Positions 1 to 9,877 of a DNA stretch of 64,000 bases are shown here, in pieces (position 1 is the stretch's first letter; each line of letters starts with the position of its first letter). The notes below the pieces were generated by a model. The model saw only the letters and a list, made by a program, of their open reading frames with translations. It was not told the DNA's origin and searched no databases. The position numbers were made by a program, and so were the translations under genes. The stretch is from Xylophilus rhododendri (GTDB lineage Bacteria > Pseudomonadota > Gammaproteobacteria > Burkholderiales > Burkholderiaceae_C), in assembly GCF_009906855.1 (NCBI RefSeq), contig NZ_CP047650.1, positions 3,410,001-3,474,000 of the forward strand, written 5' to 3'.

Positions 1-11
1 AGACAAACCAA

Positions 12-1184
12 ATGCAGCTACCCGGACTGGACTTCGGCCTCGGCGACACCGTCGACGCCCTGCGCGATGCCGTGGCCGACTTCGCCGCCACCGAGATCGC
101 CCCGCGCGCCGCGCAGGTGGACCGCGACAACCTCTTTCCCGCCGACCTCTGGAAGAAGCTCGGCGACATGGGCCTGCACGGCATGACCGTGTCCGAGGAA
201 TATGGCGGCACGCAGATGGGCTACCTGGCGCATCTGGTGGCGCTGGAGGAAGTCTCGCGCGCCTCGGCCTCGGTCGGCCTGTCGTATGGCGCGCACAGCA
301 ACCTCTGCGTCAACCAGATTCACCGCAACGGCGATGCGGCGCAGAAGGCCCGCTACCTGCCCAAACTGGTCAGCGGCGAACATGTGGGCGCCCTGGCCAT
401 GAGCGAGCCGGGCGCCGGCTCCGACGTGGTCAGCATGCAGCTGCGCGCCGAGCTGAAGGGCGACCGCTATGTGCTCAACGGCGGCAAGATGTGGATCACC
501 AACGGCGGCGATGCCGACACCCTCGTCATCTACGCCAAGACCGACCCGGCGGCCGGCGCCAAGGGCATGACGGCCTTCATCGTCGAGAAGGGTTTCAAGG
601 GCTTCTCGGCCGGCGCCAAGCTCGACAAGCTGGGCATGCGCGGCAGCAACACCTATCCGCTCTTCTTCGACGACTGCGAGGTGCCGGCCGAGAACGTGCT
701 CGGCGGCGAAGGCAATGGCGCACGGGTGCTGATGAGCGGCCTGGACTACGAACGCGCCGTGCTCTCCGGCGGCCCGCTCGGCATCATGGCCGCCTGCATG
801 GACGCGGTGCTGCCCTATGTGCACGAACGCAGGCAGTTCGGCCAGGCCATCGGCGAATTCCAGCTGATGCAGGGCAAGGTGGCCGACCTCTACACCACCT
901 GGCAGGCCACCCGCGCCTATGTCTACGCCCTGGGCAAGGCCTGCGACCGCGGCGACCATGCCCGCACCCTGCGCAAGGACGCGGCCGGCGCCATCCTGTA
1001 TTCCGCCGAGAAGGCCACCTGGATGGCCGGCGAGGCGATCCAGGCCCTGGGCGGCGTGGGCTACACCAAGGACTTCCCGGTGGAGCGGCTGTGGCGCGAC
1101 GCCAAGCTCTACGAGATCGGCGCGGGCACCAGCGAGATCCGGCGCATGCTGGTCGGGCGCGAACTCTTCGCGGAAACCGCATGA
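12..1184 (+). CDS. liuA: isovaleryl-CoA dehydrogenase
   Basis: Predicted FAD-dependent dehydrogenase that oxidises isovaleryl-CoA to 3-methylcrotonyl-CoA in leucine degradation, passing electrons to ETF. The 390-aa product has the usual acyl-CoA dehydrogenase length and layout: helical N-terminus, the [11 protein letters not shown] flavin-contact motif (about residues 128-138), WITNGG, and a C-terminal helical domain with [12 protein letters not shown]. The catalytic base expected for the isovaleryl subgroup is the Glu in [11 protein letters not shown] (about residue 245), which distinguishes it from short-chain enzymes whose base lies near the C-terminus. Its stop overlaps the liuB start in an ATGA, so the two are translationally coupled. 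The upstream promoter is outside or at the edge of the window. Confidence 0.95.
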   Translation: MQLPGLDFGLGDTVDALRDAVADFAATEIAPRAAQVDRDNLFPADLWKKLGDMGLHGMTVSEEYGGTQMGYLAHLVALEEVSRASASVGLSYGAHSNLCVNQIHRNGDAAQKARYLPKLVSGEHVGALAMSEPGAGSDVVSMQLRAELKGDRYVLNGGKMWITNGGDADTLVIYAKTDPAAGAKGMTAFIVEKGFKGFSAGAKLDKLGMRGSNTYPLFFDDCEVPAENVLGGEGNGARVLMSGLDYERAVLSGGPLGIMAACMDAVLPYVHERRQFGQAIGEFQLMQGKVADLYTTWQATRAYVYALGKACDRGDHARTLRKDAAGAILYSAEKATWMAGEAIQALGGVGYTKDFPVERLWRDAKLYEIGAGTSEIRRMLVGRELFAETA

Positions 1185-2785
1185 GCGCGCTCGAAAGCCA
1201 ACTCAACCCCCGTTCGGCCGAATTCCAGGCCAACGCCCAGGCCATGCGGGCCCAGGTCGACGACCTGCACGCCCAGGTCGCCCGCATCGCTGCCGGCGGC
1301 GGTGAAGCCGCCCGCGCCAAACACGTGGCCCGCGGCAAGCTGCTGCCGCGCGAGCGGGTGGAGCGCCTGCTCGATCCCGGCACGCCCTTCCTGGAGATCG
1401 CCCCGCTGGCCGCCCACGGCATGTACGAGGACGCGGCGCCCGGCGCCGGCCTGATCGCCGGCATCGGCCGCGTCTCGGGCCGCGACTGCGTCATCGTCTG
1501 CAACGACGCCACGGTCAAGGGCGGCACCTACTTCCCCATGACGGTGAAGAAGCACCTGCGCGCCCAGGAGGTCGCCGAGCAGAACCGATTGCCCTGCATC
1601 TACCTGGTGGACTCCGGCGGCGCCAACCTGCCCAACCAGGACGAGGTCTTTCCCGACCGCGATCATTTCGGCCGCATCTTCTACAACCAGGCCCAGATGA
1701 GCGCCCAGGGCATCGCCCAGATCGCCGTGGTGATGGGCAGCTGCACGGCCGGCGGCGCCTATGTGCCGGCGATGAGCGACGAATCCATCATCGTGGCCAA
1801 GCAGGGCACCATCTTCCTCGGCGGCCCGCCGCTGGTGAAGGCCGCCACCGGCGAAGTCGTGAGCGCCGAGGACCTGGGCGGCGGCGACGTGCACACCCGG
1901 CTCTCCGGCGTGGCCGACCACTTGGCGCAGGACGACCTGCATGCCCTGGCCCTGGCCCGCGCCGCCGTGGGCCATACCGCCGCGCAAAAGCCCTTCGCGG
2001 CGCAGCGCCCCGCCGAGCCGCCTCGCTTCGATGCGCAGGAGCTCTACGGCGTGATCCCGGCCGACACCCGCAAGCCCTTCGACGTGCGCGAGATCATCGC
2101 CCGCATCGTCGATGGCAGCGAGTTCCACGAGTTCAAGGCGCGTTTCGGCGCCACCCTGGTCTGCGGCTTCGCCCACATCGAGGGCCAGGCGGTGGGCATC
2201 GTCGCCAACAACGGCATCCTGTTCTCGGAGTCGGCGCAGAAGGGCGCGCACTTCATCGAGCTGTGCTGCCAGCGCGGCACGCCCATCGTCTTCCTGCAGA
2301 ACATCACCGGCTTCATGGTCGGCCGCAAGTACGAGAACGAGGGCATCGCCCGCCACGGCGCCAAGATGGTGACGGCGGTGGCCACGGCCAATGTGCCCAA
2401 GTTCACCGTGATCATCGGCGGCAGTTTCGGCGCCGGCAATTACGGCATGTGCGGCCGGGCCTTCAGCCCGCGTTTCCTGTGGATGTGGCCGAACGCGCGC
2501 ATCGCGGTGATGGGCGGCGAGCAGGCCGCGAGTGTGCTGGCCACGGTGCGGCGCGACGGCATCGAGGCCAAGGGCGGCCAGTGGTCGGCCGAAGAGGAGG
2601 AATCCTTCAAGGCGCCGATCCGCCAGCAGTACGAGCGCCAGGGCCATCCCTACTACGCCAGCGCGCGGCTGTGGGACGACGGGGTGATCGATCCGGCGGA
2701 CACCCGGCGGGTGCTGGCGCTGGGGCTGGCGGCGGCGCGCCATTCGTCGGTGCGCGAGCCGAAGTTCGGTGTGTTCCGCATGTGA
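1181..2785 (+). CDS. liuB: 3-methylcrotonyl-CoA carboxylase, carboxyltransferase (beta) subunit
   Basis: Carboxyltransferase half of methylcrotonyl-CoA carboxylase, which transfers CO2 from biotin on the LiuD subunit to 3-methylcrotonyl-CoA. The 534-aa length is typical of the family. Recognisable blocks include [21 protein letters not shown] near the N-terminus, [20 protein letters not shown], a glycine-rich oxyanion segment [13 protein letters not shown], the second crotonase-like half with [11 protein letters not shown], and [13 protein letters not shown]. The start is the ATG at 1181, which overlaps the liuA stop; the frame stays open far upstream but that part is a shadow of liuA. Its partner liuD lies downstream of liuC and a large palindrome. 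Confidence 0.95.
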   Translation: MSALESQLNPRSAEFQANAQAMRAQVDDLHAQVARIAAGGGEAARAKHVARGKLLPRERVERLLDPGTPFLEIAPLAAHGMYEDAAPGAGLIAGIGRVSGRDCVIVCNDATVKGGTYFPMTVKKHLRAQEVAEQNRLPCIYLVDSGGANLPNQDEVFPDRDHFGRIFYNQAQMSAQGIAQIAVVMGSCTAGGAYVPAMSDESIIVAKQGTIFLGGPPLVKAATGEVVSAEDLGGGDVHTRLSGVADHLAQDDLHALALARAAVGHTAAQKPFAAQRPAEPPRFDAQELYGVIPADTRKPFDVREIIARIVDGSEFHEFKARFGATLVCGFAHIEGQAVGIVANNGILFSESAQKGAHFIELCCQRGTPIVFLQNITGFMVGRKYENEGIARHGAKMVTAVATANVPKFTVIIGGSFGAGNYGMCGRAFSPRFLWMWPNARIAVMGGEQAASVLATVRRDGIEAKGGQWSAEEEESFKAPIRQQYERQGHPYYASARLWDDGVIDPADTRRVLALGLAAARHSSVREPKFGVFRM

Positions 2786-2830
2786 GGGCGCGATGGTCGA
2801 AGTCTTATCCAAACCATGCGGGGAGCCGTG

Positions 2831-3616
2831 ATGGCCTTGTTGAAAGTCGAAGTTCTGCAGACCGTGGCGCGTGTCACGCTGGCGCGGCCCGAGGTGCGCA
2901 ACGCCTTCGACGAGCGGCTGATCGCCGAACTCGACGCGGCCTTTGTGGGGCTGTCGGCGCGTGAGGATGTGCGCTGCATCGTGCTGGCGGCCGAGGGGCC
3001 GGCCTTTTGTGCCGGCGCCGACCTGAACTGGATGCGGCGCATGGCCGATTACAGCCGGGAGGAGAACGTCGCCGATGCCGGTGCGCTGGCTCGCATGCTG
3101 CGGACCATCGCTTCCTGTCCGCAGCCGGTGGTGGCGCGGGTGCAGGGGGATGTCTATGCCGGGGGCATGGGGCTGGTGGCGGCTTGCGATATCGCTGTGG
3201 CCATCGACTCGGCCGGGTTTTGCCTGAGCGAGACGCGGATCGGGCTGGTGCCGGCGACCATCAGTCCATATGTGATCCGGGCCATCGGGCGGCGGGCTGC
3301 GCAGCGCTACTTCTTGACGGCTGAGCGCTTCTCGGCGGGGGAGGCGCTTCGGGTGGGGCTGGTGCACCAGCTTGTCGACTCGGTTGAGGCGCTTGATGGC
3401 TGTGTCGATGGGATCGTGAAGGCTGTTTGCCAAGGGAGTCCGGCTGCGGTGCGGGCTGCCAAGCTTTTGATCGATTCGGTCGATGGGGCTGTTCTTGACG
3501 ATGCGCTTGTGGCGCTGACGGTTGAAGGGATTGCGGATATTCGGGCTTCTGCCGAAGGGGTGGAAGGGGTGCGGGCCTTTCTTGGGAAGCGGGCTCCTGG
3601 GTGGGTGTTGGGATGA
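2831..3616 (+). CDS. liuC: methylglutaconyl-CoA hydratase (enoyl-CoA hydratase family)
   Basis: Crotonase-fold hydratase expected to convert 3-methylglutaconyl-CoA to HMG-CoA, the step between LiuB/D and LiuE. The 261-aa protein has the crotonase oxyanion-hole segments FCAGADLNWMRRM (about residue 60) and QGDVYAGGMGLVAACD (about residue 105), and the LSETRIGLVPATISPYV block that typifies LiuC-like proteins. I prefer the ATG at 2831, preceded by GGGGAGCC, over the in-frame ATG at 2816. The 3' third (from about 3300) is visibly richer in G/T third positions than the rest of the cluster, a bias that continues to the adjacent palindrome. Confidence 0.9.
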   Translation: MALLKVEVLQTVARVTLARPEVRNAFDERLIAELDAAFVGLSAREDVRCIVLAAEGPAFCAGADLNWMRRMADYSREENVADAGALARMLRTIASCPQPVVARVQGDVYAGGMGLVAACDIAVAIDSAGFCLSETRIGLVPATISPYVIRAIGRRAAQRYFLTAERFSAGEALRVGLVHQLVDSVEALDGCVDGIVKAVCQGSPAAVRAAKLLIDSVDGAVLDDALVALTVEGIADIRASAEGVEGVRAFLGKRAPGWVLG

Positions 3617-3670
3617 ATGGTTGCTGCCGCTGCTGGGGTGGTGGTGGTGCCTTGCTGGGGCTGTTCTCCT

Positions 3671-4295
3671 GCGGAGGGCGGAGCTGGGGCTGCGCGCCCC
3701 AGACCGCGCTCACTTTCTTTGCTTCGCCAAAGAAAGTAAGCAAAGAAAGGCGACCCGGCTGCGGGAGTCCCCCTCCTGCGGAGGGGGCACGCTGCGGTGC
3801 TCGCAAAAGCGGGGTCCACGACAACTCGCTTCGCTCAAACAGGTCGTGGCCCTGATCCGCTTTTGCTGCGCTCCTCACTCACCCGCAGACGGGACCCGGG
3901 AGCGGGGACAGCCACTGCTTCGCAGGGCGACGGGCCGTCGCTGCGCTCGGCCTCCGATTGAATACCGCCCCACACTGAGCGCCGCCTTTCAAACCCAGGC
4001 CGAGCGCAGCGATGGCCCGTTGCGCTGCGAAGCAGCCGCTGTCCCCGCTCCCGCTCCCCGGGTCCCATCTGCGGGTGAGCGAGGAGCGGAGCAAAGGCGG
4101 ATCAGGGCCACGACCTGTTTGAGCGAAGCGCAGCGTAGCGAGTTGTCGTGGACCCCGCCTTTGCGAGCACCGCAGCGTGCCCCCCTCGAAGAGGGGGACT
4201 CCCGCAGCTGGGTCGCCTTTCTTTGCTTACTTTCTTTGGCGAAGCAAAGAAAGTGAGCGCGGTCTGGGGCGCGCAGCCCCAGCTCCGCCCTCCGC
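3671..4295. repeat. large inverted repeat (palindrome) between liuC and liuD
   Basis: Arms at about 3671-3954 and 3997-4295 are imperfect inverted copies of each other, with a ~42-bp unpaired centre. Each arm carries the same sub-blocks in mirrored order: a GC-rich outer stem (GCGGAGGGCGGAGCTGGGGC), an inner hairpin ACTTTCTTTGCTTCGCCAAA..., a purine/pyrimidine block GAGTCCCCCTC, and a block centred on ACAGGTCGTGGCCCTGATCC. No credible coding sequence is present although several reading frames stay open by chance. It occupies essentially the whole liuC-liuD gap and would form a very long hairpin or cruciform. A second element of the same plan lies at 34561-35147. Confidence 0.9.
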
Positions 4296-4335
4296 CAGGA
4301 GACCAACGCGAATCAACAGGAAGACAAGCCCCAAA

Positions 4336-6334
4336 ATGTTCAAAAAAATCCTGATAGCCAACCGAGGCGAAATAGCCTGCCGAGTAGCCTCCACGGCCCA
4401 AAAACTAGGCATCAAGACAGTAGCCATCTACTCCGAAGCAGACGCAAACGCCAAGCACGTAGCAGCCTGCGACGAAGCAGTCCCCCTGGGAGGCAATACC
4501 CCCAGGAAAGCTACCTGAAGTGGCAGCACATCCTGCAGGCAGCCCAGCAAACAGGCGCAGAAGCCATCCACCCCGGCTACGGCTTCCTGAGCGAAAACGC
4601 AGACTTCGCCACAGCCTGCGCAGATGCCGGCCTCCGCTTCATCGGCCCATCCCCCAGGCCATCCGGGCCATGGGCCTCAAGGCCGAATCCAAGCAGCGCA
4701 TGGAGCAGGCCGGCGTCCCCCTGGTCCCCGGCTACCACGGCGCGGACCAGAACCCGCAGCTGCTGCAGCAACAGGCCGCCCGCATCGGCTACCCGGTGCT
4801 CATCAAGGCCAGCGCCGGCGGTGGCGGCAAGGGCATGCGCATCGTCGAGCGCGACGAAGACTTCGCCGCGGCCCTGGCCTCCTGCCAGCGCGAGGCGCAG
4901 AACAGCTTCGCCAACGACGCCGTCCTCGTCGAGAAATACGTCCAGCGCCCCCGGCACATCGAGATCCAGGTCTTCGGCGACACGCAGCAAAACTACGTCT
5001 GGCTGTTCGAGCGCGACTGCTCGGTGCAGCGCCGCCACCAGAAGGTGCTGGAAGAAGCCCCCGCACCCGGCATGACGGAAGCCCTGCGCCAGCGCATGGG
5101 CCAGGCCGCCGTGGCGGCGGCACGCGCGGTGGACTACGTGGGCGCCGGCACTGTCGAGTTCATCGTCGAACAACGCGACGACGGCGCCATGGACTTCTTC
5201 TTCATGGAGATGAACACCCGCCTGCAGGTCGAGCACCCGGTCACCGAGGCGATCACCGGCCTGGACCTGGTCGAGTGGCAGCTGCGTGTGGCCTGCGGCG
5301 AGCCGCTGCCGTTGCGCCAGCAGGACCTGCGCATCCAGGGCCATGCCATCGAGGCGCGCATCTGCGCCGAGAACCCCGACAAGCAGTTCCTGCCGACCAC
5401 CGGCACGCTCGCCGTCTACCGCACGCCCGCGGACGCCCACCATTTCAGTCGCGGCCCGCTGCGAATCGACGACGGGGTGCGCGAGGGCGACACCATCACG
5501 CCCTTCTACGATTCGATGATCGCCAAGCTGATCGTGCACGGCGCCACGCGGCAGGAGGCGCTGGCCCGGCTCGATGCCGCCCTGGCGCGGGTGCGCATCG
5601 TCGGCCTGCCGACCAATGTGCAGTTCCTGCGCCGGGTGGTGCAGAGCCCGTCCTTCGCCGAGGCGCGGCTGGACACGGCGCTGATCGAGCGTGAACGGGC
5701 CGTGCTGTTCGACCAGGACGAACTCGGCCTTCCGCTGACCGCCGCGGCCGCCGTGGTGCAGCAGCTGGCCGACGAAGAACGGCTGTCGCAAGGCGGCGAC
5801 CCCTTCGCCAACCGCCAGGGCTGGCGTTCGCACGGCGCCATGCGGCGGCCCTTCGCCTTCGAATGGCGCGGCGAGCCGGTGCAGGCGGTGCTGGAGCGCG
5901 GGCGCGACGGCAGCCTCTCGCTGGCCGTCGGCGGAACCGCGGAGCCCCTGTCCTGGTCGCCGGCCGCCGACGGCGCCATCGACCTGCGCCTGGGCGGCCG
6001 GCGCATCACCGCCTTCGTGCACCGGCATGGGCAGCAGGCCCAGGTCTTCACCGACCGGGGTGCGGCGGCCATCGCCATCGTCGATCCGCTGGCCCATGCC
6101 GGCCACGCCCAGGACAGCGGCGGCCGGCTGACAGCACCCATGCCGGGCAAGCTGCTGTCCTTCGCGGTGAAGGCCGGCGAGCGGGTGGCGCGCGGCCAGC
6201 CGCTGGCGGTGATGGAGGCGATGAAGATGGAGCACACCATCGCCGCGCCGGCCGATGGCCTGGTGCAGGAGTTGCTGTACGCGCCCGGCGACCAGGTGGC
6301 CGAGGGCGCGCCGCTGCTGGTGCTGCAGGCCTGA
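4336..6334 (+). pseudogene. liuD: 3-methylcrotonyl-CoA carboxylase, biotin-carboxylase (alpha) subunit, frameshifted as read
   Basis: Biotin-carrying ATP-grasp subunit that carboxylates its own biotin for LiuB. It starts [17 protein letters not shown] at 4336 and ends with the biotinyl domain, whose modified lysine is in VMEAMKMEHT (about 6213-6242). The ATP-binding glycine loop GGGGKGMR is at about 4815-4838, and the HWHPT-type substrate region follows. Two one-base deletions break it: one at 4500-4506 and one at 4650-4658, both in a CCCCCAGG context. Restoring one C at each gives the uninterrupted family sequence ([20 protein letters not shown]). Everything else is intact, so sequencing error in C runs is likelier than true loss, but that is inference. 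The first ~330 nt are A/C-rich compared with the remainder. Confidence 0.88.
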
Positions 6335-6340
6335 GGCGGC

Positions 6341-8030
6341 TCAGCCGCTGGCCGCGTCGGCCGCATGCGCCTGCAGCCAGGCGCGGGCCTCGGCCCGAGT
6401 CCGGTCGCGGATCTCATGCCAGCGGGCACGCGAGGGGCGTTCGCCGGAGTCCAGGTAGGAGAAGGCTTGCAGCACCGCCGGGCGCAGATAGAAAGGCAGC
6501 GCGGCACAGTGGTCCAGCAGTTCCTGGAAATCGGTCTCGAGCACCGGCCTGGAGGACAAGCGGTCCGGCACACGGGGGCCGCCCAGACCAGGATCTGCGC
6601 CTGCTCCTCGGGATCCAGCTCCGGCAGGGCACCGAGCAGGCGGGGCAGCACGATCAGCGGCGTGTGCGGCAGCGCCGGCAGCAGGGCGAGCAGCCAGTTG
6701 CGGATCTCCGCCGGCTCCGTGGCCTGGCTCAGCGCCGTGGTGGTCTCGCCCAGCGCGGGCAGCCACTGCGCCAGCCACAGGCGCTGGAATTCCGGCGACG
6801 CCCGGGCCGTCCGACGCACGCCCACCAGCACGGCCACGCGGTGGCACGTTGGCAGCTCGGCGCATTGCGCCAGCAGCTGGCGGGCCAGCGCCGGAAGGCC
6901 GATGAATCGGGCGCCGGCCAGCAGCAGGAGCACTTGCTGGTGTTCGCATGGCGAGGCCTGGGCGCGTTCGATCAGCGCTAGGCAGGCGTCGCACAACTGC
7001 TGCAGGCTGTCGGCATCGCAGCGGAAGCTGTCGGTGTGGGCCTTGAGGATGCGCGCCGCCTGCAGCGGGCCGAAGGCGGCCAGGCTCTGCAGCAGATGGC
7101 TGCGCTGCCGCTGGTCTGCGAGGCGCGGCAGCAGCTTCAGGGCCTGCGCATGCACGGGGCTGCCTGCAAGTCCCAGCAGGGCCTGGCGCCAACGGGCGGC
7201 GCAGGCCGGGCCGTCGTCGCCGAGAGCGGCCAGGTGGACCTGCAGGCGTTCGAGCAGGCACAGCCGTATCTCGGGGTCGGCGATGGCTTCGATGCGTTCG
7301 AGCATTTCGAGGAAGGCCCGCAGATCGCCCAGCCGCGCGTGCTCGCGGGTGTCCAGCATCAGGCGCAGTTGCGCCTGCTGGTCTTCGGTGATGCCGGCCG
7401 CGTCCGGCGGGGACGCGGGCTTGCGGTGGAAGCGGCTCACCCGGCTCTTGAGCTGCAGCAGCTTGCGCCAGCGCTCGCGGGAGATTGCGCCGGTGGCCGC
7501 GCACAGCGTCAGCAGCTGCCGGCTCGCATCCTGCAGCGAATGGCAGGAGCGGCGCAGCAGAAAGTCGAGGGCATGGTCGATCTGCTGCTGGCGCAGCCCG
7601 CATGGCGCGGGCAGGTGGTCCAGCAGGTGCCAGATCAGCCGGTCGGTGTGGTCCGGCCAGAACCGGTCCACACCCGCCCAGGCGGCCTCCCAGCACGGGG
7701 CGGCGCAGGCCGGGGAAGGTCTGCCAGCGCATCGATCGCGGCCATGAGTTCGCCGGGCGTCTGCGCCAGCGCCAGGGCATGCATCGCCCGGCTGGCCGCG
7801 GCGGGCTGCCCGAAGACGGCGGCGAAGCGGCTGTTGAGCCGGGGCAGCTCCAGCACGGTGTCCAGCGGCGGCGTGTCGCGGTTCTGCCGCTGGATGGCCT
7901 GCGCGATCATCCAGAGCAGTTCGTTCGGGGTCTGCTCCAGGCGCGGCGGTGGCGGCGGCAGGCCGGTGTCGTCCTGGGGCAAGGGTGGCGTCGGTGGCGC
8001 GCCCTGGGCGCCGATCGGCGGCAGGCTCAT
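6341..8030 (-). pseudogene. FBL1: F-box-like helical paralogue, frameshifted as read
   Basis: Last gene of the eleven-gene minus-strand array. Start ATG at 8030 overlaps the FBL2 stop (ATGA). The N-terminus is Pro/Gly/Thr-rich, with LEQTPNELLW at residues 31-40 as the F-box-like core, then CWEAAWAGV, helical repeats and the C-terminal LPFYLRPAV block. Reading the family sequence through needs two frame changes: at about 7709-7715, where one G appears to be missing from a CCCCGG(G)CC context, and at about 6575-6579, where one C is missing from a C run. Both sites resemble the liuD indels, so sequencing error is possible. It converges on liuD with only 6 bp between stop codons. Transcribed with FBL2 from the PIP box at 9846-9870. 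Function unknown; candidate type III effector. Confidence 0.75.
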
Positions 8031-9775
8031 GCCGGCTCCCGGCTCGCGAGGACGGCCAGCGAATTTTCGGCCCAGGCGGCCTGCGCCTGCGTGGTGTCGC
8101 GCTGCAGCGCGGTCAGCAGCGCAACGCTGGCCTGCGGCGCCGTCGCGCAGAAGCGCCGCAGGCAGCGCAGCGGGCCGGCCCGCAGGTGAAAGGGCAGGCG
8201 GCGGCAGGCTTCGATCAGCAAGACCCGGTGCGCTTCGTCGGTGTCGAACCGGCTGCGCAGGCAGTGGGTGAGCATCTGCTCCAGCACACGCGCCTGGTCC
8301 TGCGCCGGCAGCAGGGGCAGGGCGTCGATCTGCAGGCGCAGCACCGCGTCGCGGTTCTCCTCCTGGCGCAGCGCGGGCAGCAGGCCCTGGATGGCGGGCC
8401 AGGCCTGAGCGGCGTTGCGGGCCTGGCGCAATGTGCCGGACACCTGCGCCAGCGCGGTCAGCCAGTGCCGTTTCCAGAGCTGCCGCACATCGCCGCCGCA
8501 CCGGGCGCCGGGTTCCAGCACGGCCAGCAGGGCGAGGCGATACCTGGGATCGACCCGGGTGCAGTCTTCCATGGCCAGCTCCTGTAAGCGCTGCATCACG
8601 GCCGGCTGACCGAGCCGGTGGATGAAGTAGCTCATGCCATGCAGAAACTGCAGGTGACCGCAGGGCTCCTCGCGCGAGCGCTGCAGCAGCGCGATGAGGC
8701 CATCCGCCATCGCCTGCCGGTCGTCGGCGTCGATGACGGGCGTGTCGATGTGCATGGCCAGCACACGGATCGCGTGCACCGGCGCCAGCTCGCCGAGTTC
8801 CTGCATGAGCTGGCGGGGTGTCAGTTCCAGCTCGTCCAGGGACAGCATGCGCAGGGCTTTGGCATGCCATGCGGCGCCGGGTACCCGCAGCAGGGCCTGG
8901 GTCACCGAGGCCAGGTCGAACTCCGCGCAGGGCTCCTCGCCGCGCTCCGGCCGCGCGCGCAGCAGCTCCAGCAGCTCGAACCGGATCGCCGGATCCTCGA
9001 CCGCCTCGACCTGCCGGATCAGCAGCTGCAGCGCCTGCGCGGACTGCGCATGTCTTGCTCGCCCGCCGCAACGCTGCAGCAGCGCCAGCGCCTCGCGCCG
9101 CGCGGCCGGCAGCCGATCGACGCCGGGGATCTGTTCGATGGGATGCCGGTCGCGCAGCGGATCTTTCAAAGCCCTGCGCTGCAGCTGCATCAGCATGCGC
9201 CAGAGGCTGGCCGGGATGTCGGGAAGTTCGGCGCAGGACTTCAGGAGGCGGTCGGCCACGCCGGCCCGGTCGCCGAACCGTGGTCGCCGGGCCAGGTCCG
9301 CCAGGCGGTGCAGCAGCTGAAGGCGCAGCGGCTGCACGGGCGGCAGCCGGTCCAGCAGATCGCCAAGCAGGACCAGCGGCCTGGGATCGTGGTTGCGGCC
9401 GATCCAGTCGCAAAACCACGCCAGGGCCTGGTCCCAGCATTCGCCCAGGTACCGGTGCGGCGCATCCGCCAGCGCGTCCAGGGCCTGCCGCAACTCGGTG
9501 GGGTCCCGGGCCAACGACAGCGCCAGCATCAGCATGCTGGCGGCGATCGGCTCGTGGAAGGTCTGCTGCAGGCGGCTGTTCCAGAGGTCCTGCGACAGCA
9601 GCGGGTTGTCGGCCAGCGGCCAGCGCAACCATTCTTCGCTGACGAGCAGGCGGATCTCCGGCGGATAGGCTTCGAACTCGATCGCTACTTCCGCCACCGC
9701 GCACCCTTGCGCTTCGACAGGAGGCGGATGGGCCGCGGGCAGCGGCGCCGCCAGGTTCGCGAGGGCAGGCATCAT
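8027..9775 (-). CDS. FBL2: F-box-like helical paralogue (candidate type III effector)
   Basis: 582-aa paralogue with FEAYPPEIRLLV at residues 34-45 as the F-box-like core, after an Ala/Pro-rich N-terminus. CWDQALAWF replaces the common CWxAAW signature. The body is nearly all alpha-helical with family blocks such as VEDPAIRFELLELL, LLPALRQEENRDAVL and LPFHLRAG near the C-terminus. Two adjacent in-frame ATGs (9775, 9772) are possible starts. It is the first gene of a two-gene unit with FBL1; a perfect PIP box (9846-9870) and a CATCGT -10 element (9809-9814) lie upstream on the same strand. No enzymatic motif is visible; role inferred only from promoter type and N-terminal composition. Confidence 0.8.
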   Translation of the reverse strand: MMPALANLAAPLPAAHPPPVEAQGCAVAEVAIEFEAYPPEIRLLVSEEWLRWPLADNPLLSQDLWNSRLQQTFHEPIAASMLMLALSLARDPTELRQALDALADAPHRYLGECWDQALAWFCDWIGRNHDPRPLVLLGDLLDRLPPVQPLRLQLLHRLADLARRPRFGDRAGVADRLLKSCAELPDIPASLWRMLMQLQRRALKDPLRDRHPIEQIPGVDRLPAARREALALLQRCGGRARHAQSAQALQLLIRQVEAVEDPAIRFELLELLRARPERGEEPCAEFDLASVTQALLRVPGAAWHAKALRMLSLDELELTPRQLMQELGELAPVHAIRVLAMHIDTPVIDADDRQAMADGLIALLQRSREEPCGHLQFLHGMSYFIHRLGQPAVMQRLQELAMEDCTRVDPRYRLALLAVLEPGARCGGDVRQLWKRHWLTALAQVSGTLRQARNAAQAWPAIQGLLPALRQEENRDAVLRLQIDALPLLPAQDQARVLEQMLTHCLRSRFDTDEAHRVLLIEACRRLPFHLRAGPLRCLRRFCATAPQASVALLTALQRDTTQAQAAWAENSLAVLASREPA

Positions 9776-9845
9776 GGTCGGTCGGTTTGCAGGCAGGCGG
9801 AGTCCGCAACGATGCGCAGGGACGGCCGACAGCGCCGCTTCGCGG

Positions 9846-9870
9846 GCGAAGCCGGCCGTGCCGCGGCGAA
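9846..9870 (-). promoter_or_regulatory. PIP box upstream of FBL2-FBL1
   Basis: On the minus strand this reads TTCGC-N15-TTCGC, a perfect match to the plant-inducible-promoter consensus TTCGB-N15-TTCGB bound by HrpX/HrpB-type AraC regulators. A YANNNT -10 element (CATCGT, 9814-9809) follows after 31 bp, the spacing expected for such promoters. It lies in the 102-bp gap between FBL3 and FBL2, about 70 bp upstream of the FBL2 start. Confidence 0.85.
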
Positions 9871-9877
9871 GAAGCGT

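Noticed and set aside
2816..2830. Earlier ATG for liuC
   Set aside because: It adds MRGAV with no Shine-Dalgarno sequence; the ATG at 2831 has GGGGAG upstream and gives the normal family N-terminus.
3522..4306. Protein-coding genes inside the 3.7-4.3 kb palindrome
   Set aside because: Open frames of 70-240 codons occur on both strands and are near mirror images because of the inverted arms; none has family features or a ribosome-binding site.
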